A DNA stretch of 64,000 nt from NCBI RefSeq assembly GCF_030499535.1, contig NZ_JASTLB010000001.1, positions 3,968,001 to 4,032,000 of the forward strand, read 5' to 3'. Numbering within the stretch: the first letter of the stretch is position 1; every line of letters begins with the position of its first letter. The stretch is from Streptomyces sp. TG1A-8 (GTDB taxonomy: Bacteria > Actinomycetota > Actinomycetes > Streptomycetales > Streptomycetaceae). The notes under the pieces were generated by a model that ran no database searches, was not told the DNA's origin, and saw only the letters and a list, made by a program, of their open reading frames with translations. A program made the position numbers and the translations under genes. Positions 46,179 through 54,554 of the stretch are shown here, piece after piece.

Positions 46179-46187
46179 CGTCCGCGC

Positions 46188-47594
46188 ATGAGCAGCTCGG
46201 CGAGCAGTGCCGTCAACGGCGGCATCTCCTTCTGGTACGCGGACGACGGCCTTCCGGCGGCGCGGGAGCCGCTGCCCGGGGACACCACCGCCGACGTGGT
46301 GATCGTCGGCGGTGGCTACACGGGCCTGTGGACCGCCTACTACCTGAAGAAGGCCGCCCCCTTCCTGCGCGTCACCGTCCTGGAGCAGAAGTTCTGCGGT
46401 TACGGCGCCTCCGGCCGCAACGGCGGCTGGCTCTACAACGGCGTCGCCGGCCGCGACCGGTACGCCCGGCTCCACGGCCACGCGGCCGCCGTACGCCTGC
46501 AGAAGGCCATGAACGACACCGTGCACGAAGTGGTCGCCGTCGCCGCGGCCGAGGGCATCGACGCCGACGTGCACCGGGGCGGCGTGCTGGAGGTGGCGAC
46601 CACGCCCGCGCAGCTGGCCCGGCTGAGGGTGTACCACGCGCACGAGCTGTCCTACGGCGAGGAGGACCGCGAGCTGTACGGCGCCCGGGAGACCACCGAG
46701 CGGGTCCGCGTCGCCGGCGCGGTCGGCTCCACCTGGACCCCGCACGGCGCCCGGCTGCACCCGGCCAAGCTGGTCAAGGGACTCGCGGCGGCCGTGGCGG
46801 CGCTCGGCGTCACGATCCACGAGTCCACGCCGGTCACGGAGATCCGCCCGAAGCACGCCGTCACCCCCTACGGCACGGTCCGCGCGCCCTACGTGCTGCG
46901 CTGCACCGAGGGCTTCACCGCGTCCCTGAAGGGCCAGCGGCGCACCTGGCTGCCGATGAACTCCTCGATGATCGCCACCGAGCCGCTCACTGGCGAGCAG
47001 TGGGCGGCGCTCGGCTGGGAGGGGTGCCAGACGCTGGGCGACATGGCGCACGCCTACATGTACGCGCAGCGCACCGCCGACGGCCGGATCGCGCTCGGCG
47101 GGCGCGGGGTGCCCTACCGCTTCGGCTCGCGCACCGACAACGACGGCCGCACCCAGGAGGCGACGATCGGGGCCCTGCGGGACATCCTGGTCCGCTTCTT
47201 CCCGCTGCTCGCGGGCGTGCGCGTGGAGCACGCCTGGTCGGGCGTGCTCGGCGTGCCGCGTGACTGGTGCGCCACCGTCACCCTGGACCGCACGACCGGC
47301 CTCGGCTGGGCGGGCGGCTACGTCGGCTCGGGCGTCGCCACCGCCAACCTGGCCGCCCGCACCCTGCGCGACCTGGTCCGGCTGGACTCGGGCCAGGCCG
47401 GACGCACCGAGCTGACCGAGCTGCCCTGGGTGGACCACAAGGTCCGCAAGTGGGAGCCGGAACCCCTGCGCTGGCTGGGCGTGCAGGGCATGTACGCCGC
47501 CTACCGGGCCGCCGACCGGCGCGAACGCCTGCGCCCGGGCACGCGGTCCTCCCGGCTGGCCCAGGTGGCGGACCGGGTGGCCGGCCGGCACTGA
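46188..47594 (+). CDS. FAD-dependent amine oxidoreductase (DAO/PuuB type)
   Basis: The protein is 468 aa. The N-terminal FAD site is VVIVGGGYTGLWTAYYLKK, with YGASGRNGGWLYNG as in gamma-glutamylputrescine and related amine oxidases of the DAO family. The C-terminal FAD contact is WAGGYVGSGVATANLAARTL. It oxidises an amine or amino acid to an imine, giving hydrogen peroxide. The next gene is a spermidine-type acetyltransferase, so polyamine use is plausible. TAACGT (46176-46181) lies 6 nt before the ATG. Confidence 0.85.
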   Translation: MSSSASSAVNGGISFWYADDGLPAAREPLPGDTTADVVIVGGGYTGLWTAYYLKKAAPFLRVTVLEQKFCGYGASGRNGGWLYNGVAGRDRYARLHGHAAAVRLQKAMNDTVHEVVAVAAAEGIDADVHRGGVLEVATTPAQLARLRVYHAHELSYGEEDRELYGARETTERVRVAGAVGSTWTPHGARLHPAKLVKGLAAAVAALGVTIHESTPVTEIRPKHAVTPYGTVRAPYVLRCTEGFTASLKGQRRTWLPMNSSMIATEPLTGEQWAALGWEGCQTLGDMAHAYMYAQRTADGRIALGGRGVPYRFGSRTDNDGRTQEATIGALRDILVRFFPLLAGVRVEHAWSGVLGVPRDWCATVTLDRTTGLGWAGGYVGSGVATANLAARTLRDLVRLDSGQAGRTELTELPWVDHKVRKWEPEPLRWLGVQGMYAAYRAADRRERLRPGTRSSRLAQVADRVAGRH

Positions 47595-47622
47595 GCAGCG
47601 GCCCGGCGGTTACGCTCCCGGC

Positions 47623-48105
47623 ATGATCCGCACCGCGACCCCCGACGACGTTCCCGTCCTCCACGCCTTCATCCGCGAACTGGCCGCGTACGAGAAGGCC
47701 CCGCACGAGGCCCGGGCGAGCGAGGCACAGCTGCACGAGGCGCTGTTCGGCCCGCGCCCTGCGGCGTTCGCGCACCTGGCGGTGGACGACGGGACGGGGG
47801 AGCCGGTCGGGTTCGCGCTGTGGTTCCTGAACTTCTCCACCTGGCGCGGGGTCCACGGCATCCACCTGGAGGACCTGTACGTCCGCCCCGCCGCGCGCGG
47901 CGGCGGCCACGGCCGGGCCCTGCTGACCGAGCTGGCCCGCATCTGCGTGGCGCGCGGCTACGAGCGCCTGGAGTGGGCGGTGCTGAACTGGAACACGCCG
48001 TCGATCGGCTTCTACGAGGCCCTCGGCGCGCGTCCGCAGGACGAGTGGACGGTGTACCGGCTCACGGACGGGCCGCTCGCCGACCTGGCCGCCCCGGCCC
48101 GCTGA
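47623..48105 (+). CDS. GNAT acetyltransferase, spermidine/spermine (SSAT)-like
   Basis: The protein is 160 aa and resembles SSAT enzymes along its whole length: RELAAYEKAPHEARASEAQL, FALWFLNFSTWRGVHGIHLE, DLYVRPAARGGGHGRALL and NWNTPSIGFYEALGA. It probably acetylates a polyamine or thialysine-like amine. It is 28 bp downstream of the amine oxidoreductase gene and on the same strand. TACGCT (47611-47616) is 6 nt before its ATG, so it may also have its own leaderless transcript. Confidence 0.88.
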   Translation: MIRTATPDDVPVLHAFIRELAAYEKAPHEARASEAQLHEALFGPRPAAFAHLAVDDGTGEPVGFALWFLNFSTWRGVHGIHLEDLYVRPAARGGGHGRALLTELARICVARGYERLEWAVLNWNTPSIGFYEALGARPQDEWTVYRLTDGPLADLAAPAR

Positions 48106-48229
48106 CCCGGCTCCGGCGGGCCGGCCCCGGAGCCACCGGTGTCCCGCCGGCATCCCGGCCCGGAGTGCCGGCGGCGGGGCCGCCAAGCCCGCGCGGCCGG
48201 CTCCCCGTGCCGGGGTGCAGCATGGGGGC

Positions 48230-48907
48230 ATGACGAGCGGAGTGACGGGCGGGACAGGGGTGAAGGGCGCGCGGCGGCCGGAGGTGCGGCTGCCGCCGCT
48301 GGAGCCGTGGGACGGGGCGGAGCTGGTGCCGGACGGTGACTACGACGGCGTCGAGTTCCGTGCGCCGGACCTCACCGGGCAGGACGGCGCGGGCGCCCGC
48401 TTCCTGGACTGCGCGCTGGCGCGCTGCGCCCTGGACGGCACGCGCCTGCGTCGCGCCCGCCTCCTCGACACGCTGCTCACCGCCCCGCGCGGAGTCGGCA
48501 CCGACCTCTCCGGGGCCACCCTCCGCGACGTCGAACTGACCGATCCCCGCCTGGGCGGCACCCAGCTGCACGGCGCCGTCCTGGAACGGGTCGTCGTCCG
48601 CGGCGGGAAGATCGACTGCCTCAACCTCCGCGGGGCCCGGCTCAGGGACGTCGTCTTCGAGTCCTGCGTCCTCGTGGAAGCGGACTTCGCGGGTGCCCGC
48701 CTGGAGCGGGTGGAGTTCGTCGACTGCGCCCTGCGGGAGGCCGACCTGACCGGGGCCACCCTGAAGGACGTGGACCTGCGCGGAGCGGCTCCGCTGGGGA
48801 TCGCCCGCGGGGTGGAGCGGCTGTCCGGGGCGGTGATCGGCCCGGCCCAGCTGCTGGACCTGGCGCCGGTGCTGGCGGCCGGGCTGGGGATCAGGGTGCA
48901 GGGGTGA
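48230..48907 (+). CDS. Pentapeptide-repeat protein
   Basis: The protein is 225 aa. From about residue 45 to 195 it is built of A(D/N)LxX-type pentapeptides (for example TDLSGATLRDVELTDPRLGG and VEADFAGARLERVEFVDCAL), which form a right-handed quadrilateral beta-helix. Some family members mimic DNA and shield gyrase (Qnr, MfpA), but those features are not diagnosable here. Several Cys lie on repeat faces. It stands alone, convergent with the next gene. Confidence 0.85.
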   Translation: MTSGVTGGTGVKGARRPEVRLPPLEPWDGAELVPDGDYDGVEFRAPDLTGQDGAGARFLDCALARCALDGTRLRRARLLDTLLTAPRGVGTDLSGATLRDVELTDPRLGGTQLHGAVLERVVVRGGKIDCLNLRGARLRDVVFESCVLVEADFAGARLERVEFVDCALREADLTGATLKDVDLRGAAPLGIARGVERLSGAVIGPAQLLDLAPVLAAGLGIRVQG

Positions 48908-48952
48908 GCGGGCGGCGCGGGCCGGGGGGCTCCGGCCGCCCGCGCGCGTGGC

Positions 48953-49453
48953 TCACGACACCCGGGGGAAGCGGGCCTGGAGGGTCCACAGGGCCGGGTT
49001 CTCCGACAGGGACTCGTGCAGGTCGGTCAGGTCGGCGATCAGGTCGTGCAGGAAGTCGCGGGACTCGCGGCGCAGTTCGGCGTGGGAGAAGGTGAGCGGG
49101 GGCTCCTCGGCGGGCTGCCAGTCGGCGGTGATCTCCACCCAGCCGAAGCGGCGCTCGAAGAGCATGCGGTCGGTGGACTCGGTGAAGTCCAGCTCCGCCC
49201 GCTGCGGCCGGGAGGCGCGCGAGCCCATGGGGTCCCGGTCCAGCCGCTCCACGATGTCGCACAGCGCCCACGCGAAGTCCAGCACCGGCACCCATCCCCA
49301 GGCCGTGGACAGCTCCCGGTCGGTCGCGGTGTCCGCGAGGTAGACGTCGCCGCAGAACAGGTCGTGCCGCAGCGCGCGGACGTCCACGCGGCGGTAGTCC
49401 GTCTGCGGCGGGTCCGGGAAGCGGTTGGAGAGGGCGTAGCCGATGTCGAGCAC
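48953..49453 (-). CDS. Conserved actinobacterial hypothetical protein
   Basis: The protein is 166 aa from GTG 49453 (LDIGYALSNRFPDPPQTDYR). The frame is open further upstream, but that part is Gly/Pro/Ala-rich repeat DNA. Conserved-looking blocks are DVRALRHDLFCGDVYLADT, GWVPVLDFAWALCDIVERLD and FGWVEITADWQPAEEPPL. I do not recognise a named domain. It lies downstream of terD on the same strand with a palindrome between, so it is probably separately controlled. Confidence 0.7.
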   Translation of the reverse strand: MLDIGYALSNRFPDPPQTDYRRVDVRALRHDLFCGDVYLADTATDRELSTAWGWVPVLDFAWALCDIVERLDRDPMGSRASRPQRAELDFTESTDRMLFERRFGWVEITADWQPAEEPPLTFSHAELRRESRDFLHDLIADLTDLHESLSENPALWTLQARFPRVS

Positions 49454-49505
49454 GTCGGAGATGGTGTCACGCCCCGCGCGGTCCGCTCCGCGCGGTCGGC
49501 CGGCA

Positions 49506-49578
49506 CCGGCCGCGGCGGGTGCCGCCGGGTACCCGGCGGCACCCCGGCGGCCGGAGCCCCCGGCCGCGGCGGGTGCCG
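49506..49578. repeat. 19-bp direct repeats flanking a 28-bp palindrome
   Basis: CCGGCCGCGGCGGGTGCCG occurs exactly at 49506-49524 and 49560-49578. Overlapping the first copy is a perfect 28-nt palindrome (49517-49544) with no loop spacer. It lies just past the terD stop codon on the minus strand and may act as its terminator. Confidence 0.6.
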
Positions 49579-49611
49579 GGGCCCCGGGGCCCGTGCCGGG
49601 TGCCGCGTCGG

Positions 49612-50187
49612 TCAGACGTTGACGCCGAAGTCCTGGGCGATGCCCACCAGGCCCGAGGCGTAGCCCTGGCCCACCGCGCGGAACTTCCACTCCGCGCCGT
49701 TGCGGTACAGCTCGCCGAAGACCATGGCCGTCTCGGTGGCGGCGTCCTCCGACAGGTCGTAGCGGGCGATCTCGGCGCCGCCGGCCCGGTTGACGATGCG
49801 GATGTAGGCGTTGCGGACCTGGCCGAAGTTCTGGCCGCGGTTCTCGGCGTCGTAGATGGAGACCGGGAAGACGACCTTCTCGATGTCGGCCGGGAGCGCG
49901 GCCAGGTCGACGTTGATCGCCTCGTCGTCGCCCGCGCCCTCGCCCGTGCGGTTGTCACCGGTGTGGACGATCGTGTTGTCCGGGGTCTGCTTGTTGTTGA
50001 AGAACACGAAGTGGGCGTCCGAGTAGACCCTGCCCTGGCCGTTGACCGCGATGGCGGAGGCGTCCAGGTCGAAGTCCGTGCCGGTGGTGGTGCGGACGTC
50101 CCAGCCGAGGCCCACGGTGACGGCGGTCAGGCCCGGAGCCTCCTTGGTGAGCGAGACGTTGCCGCCCTTGGACAGGCTTACAGCCAT
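49612..50187 (-). CDS. terD: TerD-family calcium-binding stress protein
   Basis: The protein is 191 aa, the standard TerD size: [19 protein letters not shown], the calcium-site segments [21 protein letters not shown] and [14 protein letters not shown], and the ending [13 protein letters not shown]. TerD proteins take part in tellurite, phage and envelope-stress responses; Streptomyces has many copies that affect development. The ribosome site is GGAAGGGA. It is divergent from arfB. Confidence 0.93.
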   Translation of the reverse strand: MAVSLSKGGNVSLTKEAPGLTAVTVGLGWDVRTTTGTDFDLDASAIAVNGQGRVYSDAHFVFFNNKQTPDNTIVHTGDNRTGEGAGDDEAINVDLAALPADIEKVVFPVSIYDAENRGQNFGQVRNAYIRIVNRAGGAEIARYDLSEDAATETAMVFGELYRNGAEWKFRAVGQGYASGLVGIAQDFGVNV

Positions 50188-50353
50188 GATTGGGAGTCCC
50201 TTCCTAGATATTTCCGTGCACTCTGTGCCGACGAAGCTACCCTCACCGGGAAGAACGTCGGGGCAGGTCCCGGTGGTTCCGGATCCTTTACCTTTTTTAC
50301 CCGGTTCGAAAACCGGGTGACGTGGGGCGCGCGCGGCCGGGAACATGGGGGGC

Positions 50354-50782
50354 ATGTCCGGTCCCTACCTGATCCGTGGCTCCGTCCCGCTCCCCGAGGC
50401 CGAGCTGGTGTGGCGTTTTTCGAGGTCGTCCGGGCCCGGCGGGCAGCACGTGAACACCAGCGACTCGCAGGTGGAGCTGCGCTTCGACCTGGCCGGCACC
50501 CAGGCGCTGCCGCCGGTGTGGAAGGAGCGGGCGCTGCAGCGGCTGGCCGGGCGGCTCGTGGACGGCACGGTGGTCGTGCGGTCCTCCGAGCACCGTTCCC
50601 AGTGGCGCAACCGCGAGGCCGCGGCCGTACGCCTGGCCGCCCTGCTCGCGGAGGCCACCGCGCCCCCGCCCGGGCCGCGCAGGCCGACCCGCGTCCCGCG
50701 CGGGATCAACGAACGCCGGCTGCGCGAGAAGAAGCAGCGCTCGGAGACCAAGCGGGGCCGCTCGGGCCGGGGCTGGGCGTAA
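50354..50782 (+). CDS. arfB: ArfB (YaeJ/ICT1-type) ribosome-rescue peptidyl-tRNA hydrolase
   Basis: The protein is 142 aa. It has the release-factor loop [20 protein letters not shown] with GGQ and the basic C-terminal tail ([20 protein letters not shown]) that enters the empty mRNA channel. It frees ribosomes stalled at the end of mRNAs lacking a stop codon, as a back-up to tmRNA. Start 50354 gives MSGPYLIRG; an ATG 9 nt earlier is also in frame. Confidence 0.92.
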   Translation: MSGPYLIRGSVPLPEAELVWRFSRSSGPGGQHVNTSDSQVELRFDLAGTQALPPVWKERALQRLAGRLVDGTVVVRSSEHRSQWRNREAAAVRLAALLAEATAPPPGPRRPTRVPRGINERRLREKKQRSETKRGRSGRGWA

Positions 50783-50872
50783 CGGACACAGCGGTCGCGC
50801 GGTCGCGGCGCACCGCCGCCCGGGCCGGCGGGCCGCGCCGTCCCGCGCGTGCCCGGCCCTCCCCGGCCGCGC

Positions 50873-51445
50873 TCAGCGCAGCTGCCGGTACCGCCCCTGG
50901 AAGTACAGCAGCGGCCCGCCGTCCGCGCTCGGCAGGTGTGCGGTCAGGACGCGGCCTATGACCAGGGTGTGGTCGCCGGCCGTGACCCGCTGCTCGGTGC
51001 GGCACTCCAGCGTGGCGAGCGCGCCGTCCACCAGCGGGGCGCCGGTGACCTGGCCGCGGCGGTGGGCGAGGTCCGCGAAGAGCAGGCGGTCGCTGAGGCG
51101 GCCCTTCATGGCGAAGCGGCCCGCGACGTGCCGCTGGCTCTCGGCGAGGACCGAGACCGCCCACAGCGGCTGCTCGGCCAGCAGGTCGTCCATGCGGGAG
51201 CCCTCGCGCAGGCTGACCAGCACGAGCGGCGGCTCCAGGGAGACCGACACGAAGGCCGTGGCCGTCATGCCGACGTCCTCCCCGTCCGGCGCCCCGGGGT
51301 CGTCCGGGTCCAGCGGCGCTTCCTGCGCGGTCACCAGGACCACGCCCGCGGCCAGCCGGGACATCGCGCCCCGGAACTCGTCGTCGCTCACCTCCCCAGC
51401 ATGCCCGGAAGTGTCCTTGTCGGCGGGTGAGGGAGTGTTCAGCAC
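50873..51445 (-). CDS. Flavin reductase (FMN split-barrel) domain protein
   Basis: The protein is 190 aa from GTG 51445; the frame is open further upstream without similarity. It shows the flavin reductase fold: FRGAMSRLAAGVVLVTA, GMTATAFVSVSLEPPLVLVS, RFAMKGRLSDRLLFADLAH and PLLYFQGRYRQL. It supplies reduced FMN/FAD to a monooxygenase or has a related role; the partner is not adjacent (the PKS monooxygenase is single-component). TAGCGT (51453-51458) 7 nt before the GTG suggests a leaderless mRNA. Confidence 0.88.
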   Translation of the reverse strand: MLNTPSPADKDTSGHAGEVSDDEFRGAMSRLAAGVVLVTAQEAPLDPDDPGAPDGEDVGMTATAFVSVSLEPPLVLVSLREGSRMDDLLAEQPLWAVSVLAESQRHVAGRFAMKGRLSDRLLFADLAHRRGQVTGAPLVDGALATLECRTEQRVTAGDHTLVIGRVLTAHLPSADGGPLLYFQGRYRQLR

Positions 51446-51616
51446 ACCGGAAACGCTAATCTCCGCGCTCGGGCGGCCGCACCGGGCCCGTGTGCCGGCG
51501 GGGTGCCAGGGCGCCGGTGGCGGACTTCGTGCATCATGTGCGCACACCGACGGGGCCCGGGTTCGGGAAACACACGGGGAAAACGCGGAAACTCCCCGCG
51601 GTTGTTCACGTTCTCC

Positions 51617-51632
51617 TGTGACTTGAGTCACA
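51617..51632. promoter_or_regulatory. Palindromic site upstream of cdgB, BldD-box-like
   Basis: TGTGACTTGAGTCACA has perfect 7-bp arms around TG and lies about 115 bp before the cdgB ATG. BldD boxes are palindromes of the kind TnACnC(A/T)GnGTnA, or AGTGA(n)TCACC in older form; this one resembles them in its GTGA/TCAC arms. S. coelicolor cdgB is a known direct BldD target, so BldD is the likely binder (inference). Confidence 0.6.
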
Positions 51633-51745
51633 AGGAGCGGTAATTGTTGACCCTGTGTACCGAGTGGGCAGCGCGCTGTGATTCAGTGGCGGGGAAGCCG
51701 AAGAGCACCCTTGAATCGCTGCGAGGACTCGGGGGGAGGGCGAGC

Positions 51746-53410
51746 ATGGAGACCGAGTCGGAGCCGTATGTCCGCCTTGCGTCCCTGCGGCAGTTGCACC
51801 AGGTCATGGCCGACATGAACACGGCGCGCAGCCTGGCGGACACGCTGCAGACCGTCGCCGACGGCGTCGTCAACGCCCTCGGTTACGAGATGGCGTGCGT
51901 GAACCTGGTGCGTCCCGAGGGCGACCTCGTCGTCGCCGCGTTCGCCGGCAACTGCGCCGCCGAGGCCCTGATCACCGGCCGGGTCGGCTCCCGCGCGTCC
52001 TGGGAGCGGCGGCTGGGCATGGGCGAGCACTGGGGCGACCTGGTGTTCATACCGCACACCGAGGGCTGGGTCCTGGACGACGACGACGTCCCCCAGTGGT
52101 ACACCGAGGGGCCCGCGCCCCGCTTCGAGGACGAGTGGCACCCCTGCGACCGCCTCTTCGCACCGATGTACACGCCCGGGGTGCACGGCAGCGGCTCGGG
52201 CGAACTGCTCGGCGTCATCTCCGTGGACCGGCCGCGCAACGGCCGCAGGCCCGGCGCCTGGGGTCGCGAAGCCCTCCAGATATACGCCTTCCAGGCCGCC
52301 ATCGCGATCAGCAACGCCCGGCTGCGGGCCAACATGCAGCGCGCCCTGGTCCGCCTGGAGCGCGAACAGCAGGCCCTGCGCGCCAGTGAGGAAAGTTTCC
52401 GCCAGGCCTTCGAGTACGCCCCCTCCGGCATGGCGATCGCCGAGATGGGCGGCGACCAGCACGGCCGCATCCTGCGCACCAACGACGCCCTGTGCCGCCT
52501 GCTGGGCCGCCCGGCCTCGGCGATGCGCCGCTACTCCTTCTCCGACCTCGTCCACCCCGAGGACATCGGCACCCTGCTGCGGACCTCCGCCGAGGGCGGC
52601 CGGGCCGAACTGCGCCTGGGCCGCCGCGACGGCAGCTACGTCTGGGTGTCCCTGCGCAACTCCGTCGTCGCCGACGCGGCCGACGGCCCCCGCTTCCTGC
52701 TCACCCACGTCGAGGACATCGAGGAGCGCAAGCGGCGCGAGCTGCAGCTGGCCCACCGCGCCTCCCACGACTCCCTGACCGGCCTGCCCAACTCCGCCGA
52801 GCTGCGCTCCCGGCTGTCGGCCCGGCTGTGCCGGCGCCCGGCCCAGCCCGGCGGCCCGGACTCCCCGGAGTCCCTGGACGCCGCCTACGGGCATCCCGCC
52901 TTCGACCCGCTCCCCGGCCAGGGCTTCGACTTCGCGCCGGGCGCGGAGCCGTACGACGCCTACGACCACCACGTGCACACCGTCGCGCCCGAGGAGGGCC
53001 ACGACGACGGCGCCAAGGGGCTCGCGGTCCTCTTCTGCGACCTGGACGGCTTCAAGTCGATCAACGACCGGTTCGGCCACAACGCCGGCGACGCGGTCCT
53101 CATCGAGGTCGCCCGCAGGCTCTCCCAGGGCGTCCGCGACGGTGACACGGTGGCCCGGCTGGGCGGCGACGAGTTCGTGGTCCTCGCCGACGGGCTCGGC
53201 AGGGCCGACGCCCAGGACCTCGCCGTGCGCCTGCGCAACGAGATCATCCAGCCCATCCGCGCCGAGGGCCGGGCCGTCCGGGTGGGCGCCAGTTTCGGCA
53301 TCGGCTGGGCACACTGCGGCATGACCGCGGACGAGGTGCTGAAGTCCGCTGACGAGCGGATGTACATAGAGAAAAGATCTCGTCCCAAACAACACCGGCG
53401 TGCCGGATGA
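51746..53410 (+). CDS. cdgB: CdgB-type diguanylate cyclase (GAF-PAS-GGDEF)
   Basis: The protein is 554 aa from ATG 51746, which has GGGGGAGGG 5 nt upstream; a TTG at 51644 with AGGAG would add 34 residues. Order: GAF domain (about 20-190), coiled linker (195-215), PAS domain (about 215-340, with FEYAPSGMAIAEMG and YVWVSLRNSV), GGDEF domain (about 345-550). The active-site GGDEF is at 473-477 and the inhibitory I-site RDGD at 464-467, so it should make c-di-GMP with product feedback. An unusual ~70-residue acidic insert separates the first GGDEF strand (HDSLTGLPNSAEL) from LAVLFCDLDGFKSIND. It would supply the ligand of BldD and RsiG. Confidence 0.93.
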   Translation: METESEPYVRLASLRQLHQVMADMNTARSLADTLQTVADGVVNALGYEMACVNLVRPEGDLVVAAFAGNCAAEALITGRVGSRASWERRLGMGEHWGDLVFIPHTEGWVLDDDDVPQWYTEGPAPRFEDEWHPCDRLFAPMYTPGVHGSGSGELLGVISVDRPRNGRRPGAWGREALQIYAFQAAIAISNARLRANMQRALVRLEREQQALRASEESFRQAFEYAPSGMAIAEMGGDQHGRILRTNDALCRLLGRPASAMRRYSFSDLVHPEDIGTLLRTSAEGGRAELRLGRRDGSYVWVSLRNSVVADAADGPRFLLTHVEDIEERKRRELQLAHRASHDSLTGLPNSAELRSRLSARLCRRPAQPGGPDSPESLDAAYGHPAFDPLPGQGFDFAPGAEPYDAYDHHVHTVAPEEGHDDGAKGLAVLFCDLDGFKSINDRFGHNAGDAVLIEVARRLSQGVRDGDTVARLGGDEFVVLADGLGRADAQDLAVRLRNEIIQPIRAEGRAVRVGASFGIGWAHCGMTADEVLKSADERMYIEKRSRPKQHRRAG

Positions 53411-53530
53411 ACCGCAGGTCAGTGAGTTGATGCGATCCGGGTCACCCGTGCGGCCCGGCCGGAGCGGGTAGGCTCGCCATTCCACACCCGCACCAGCATC
53501 CGCCCGCACCTGTTGAGGAGTACCCAAGGG

Positions 53531-54478
53531 ATGACGCCCGGCGACAACGGCGCGAGCACGCCCGAGGACGACGACCCGTTCGGTTACCTGTACGCCGACG
53601 GCCAGGCCAGAGGGGCCCAGCCGCCGTCCGGGGGGTACGGCTACCCGAACGCGGTCAGCAGGGTGCGCACGGTGGGTGAGCGCCAGTACGGCGGCCCGCA
53701 GCAGGCACCGTACGGCCAGCCGTCCGTCCCGCAGCAGCAGGGCACCCACGGCCAGCCGAACGCCTACTACCAGGCCCCGGAGACGCTGCCCGGCGGCGCC
53801 CCCACCACCCGGTCCCCCATGCCGCCCGGCGGGGGCGGCGCGGGCGGCCGGCGCGGCCCGAACACCAAGGGCCTGCTGATCGGCGCCATCGCCGTGGTCG
53901 CCGCCGTCGTCATCGGCATCGGTGTCGCGATGATCAACGGCAACTCGGACGACGACACCTCCGGCGACCGGACCGACGCCACCCCGACCCAGTCGCAGAG
54001 CAGCGACCCGAACCCGACGAGCAGTGGCGCCGCGACCGGGGAGCTGCCCAGGACCGACGCCGCCGACAAGGGCGTCCAGCTCTCCGGCGGTGCCGCCACG
54101 GCGTCGGACGTCGGCGGCGCCCAGGGTGCCGGGGGCGCCTACGTGGGCGGACTGAACCAGGTCGGCGCCTCGGTCACCTGGACGGTCGACGGCATCCCCG
54201 AGGACGGCACCTACACCCTGTTCGCGCGGTACAGCAACGCCGGCGAGGACCAGTCGATGACCATCACGGTCAACGGCAAGGCCTTCGGCAGCAAGTTCAA
54301 CCTCTCCAACTTCACGCACAAGTCCGACCCGGCCGAGGCCTGGACGGAGACCTACGCGTACCCGACCCTGGCCAAGGGCCACAACACCATCTCGATCTCC
54401 TGCCAGCCCGGCGACAAGTGCGACGTCCTGCTGGACCAGTTGTGGCTGAAGAAGGGCCAGGTCGACCGGTCGTCCTAG
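53531..54478 (+). CDS. Membrane-anchored CBM35 carbohydrate-binding protein
   Basis: The protein is 315 aa. Residues 1-115 are cytoplasmic, disordered and rich in Gly/Pro/Gln/Tyr (QQAPYGQPSVPQQQGTHGQP). One membrane helix follows (about 118-137, LLIGAIAVVAAVVIGIGVAM), then a Ser/Thr/Asp linker, and a C-terminal CBM35-like beta-sandwich (about 180-310: YVGGLNQVGASVTWTVDG, YTLFARYSNAGEDQSMTI). It probably touches cell-wall or matrix sugars from the outer face of the membrane. It follows cdgB, but with its own promoter region. Confidence 0.82.
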   Translation: MTPGDNGASTPEDDDPFGYLYADGQARGAQPPSGGYGYPNAVSRVRTVGERQYGGPQQAPYGQPSVPQQQGTHGQPNAYYQAPETLPGGAPTTRSPMPPGGGGAGGRRGPNTKGLLIGAIAVVAAVVIGIGVAMINGNSDDDTSGDRTDATPTQSQSSDPNPTSSGAATGELPRTDAADKGVQLSGGAATASDVGGAQGAGGAYVGGLNQVGASVTWTVDGIPEDGTYTLFARYSNAGEDQSMTITVNGKAFGSKFNLSNFTHKSDPAEAWTETYAYPTLAKGHNTISISCQPGDKCDVLLDQLWLKKGQVDRSS

Positions 54479-54480
54479 GG

Positions 54481-54516
54481 CCTAGTCCGGATCGGTCCGG
54501 TCCGGTCCGGACTAGG
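54481..54516. terminator. Bidirectional terminator
   Basis: CCTAGTCCGGA (54481-54491) pairs with TCCGGACTAGG (54506-54516), 11 bp perfect, with a loop of TCCGG-like repeats. It separates the CBM35 gene from the converging PfkB gene. Confidence 0.8.
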
Positions 54517-54554
54517 TGAGCCCGGCCCGGTCCGGACGGGAGGCCCCCAGGGGC

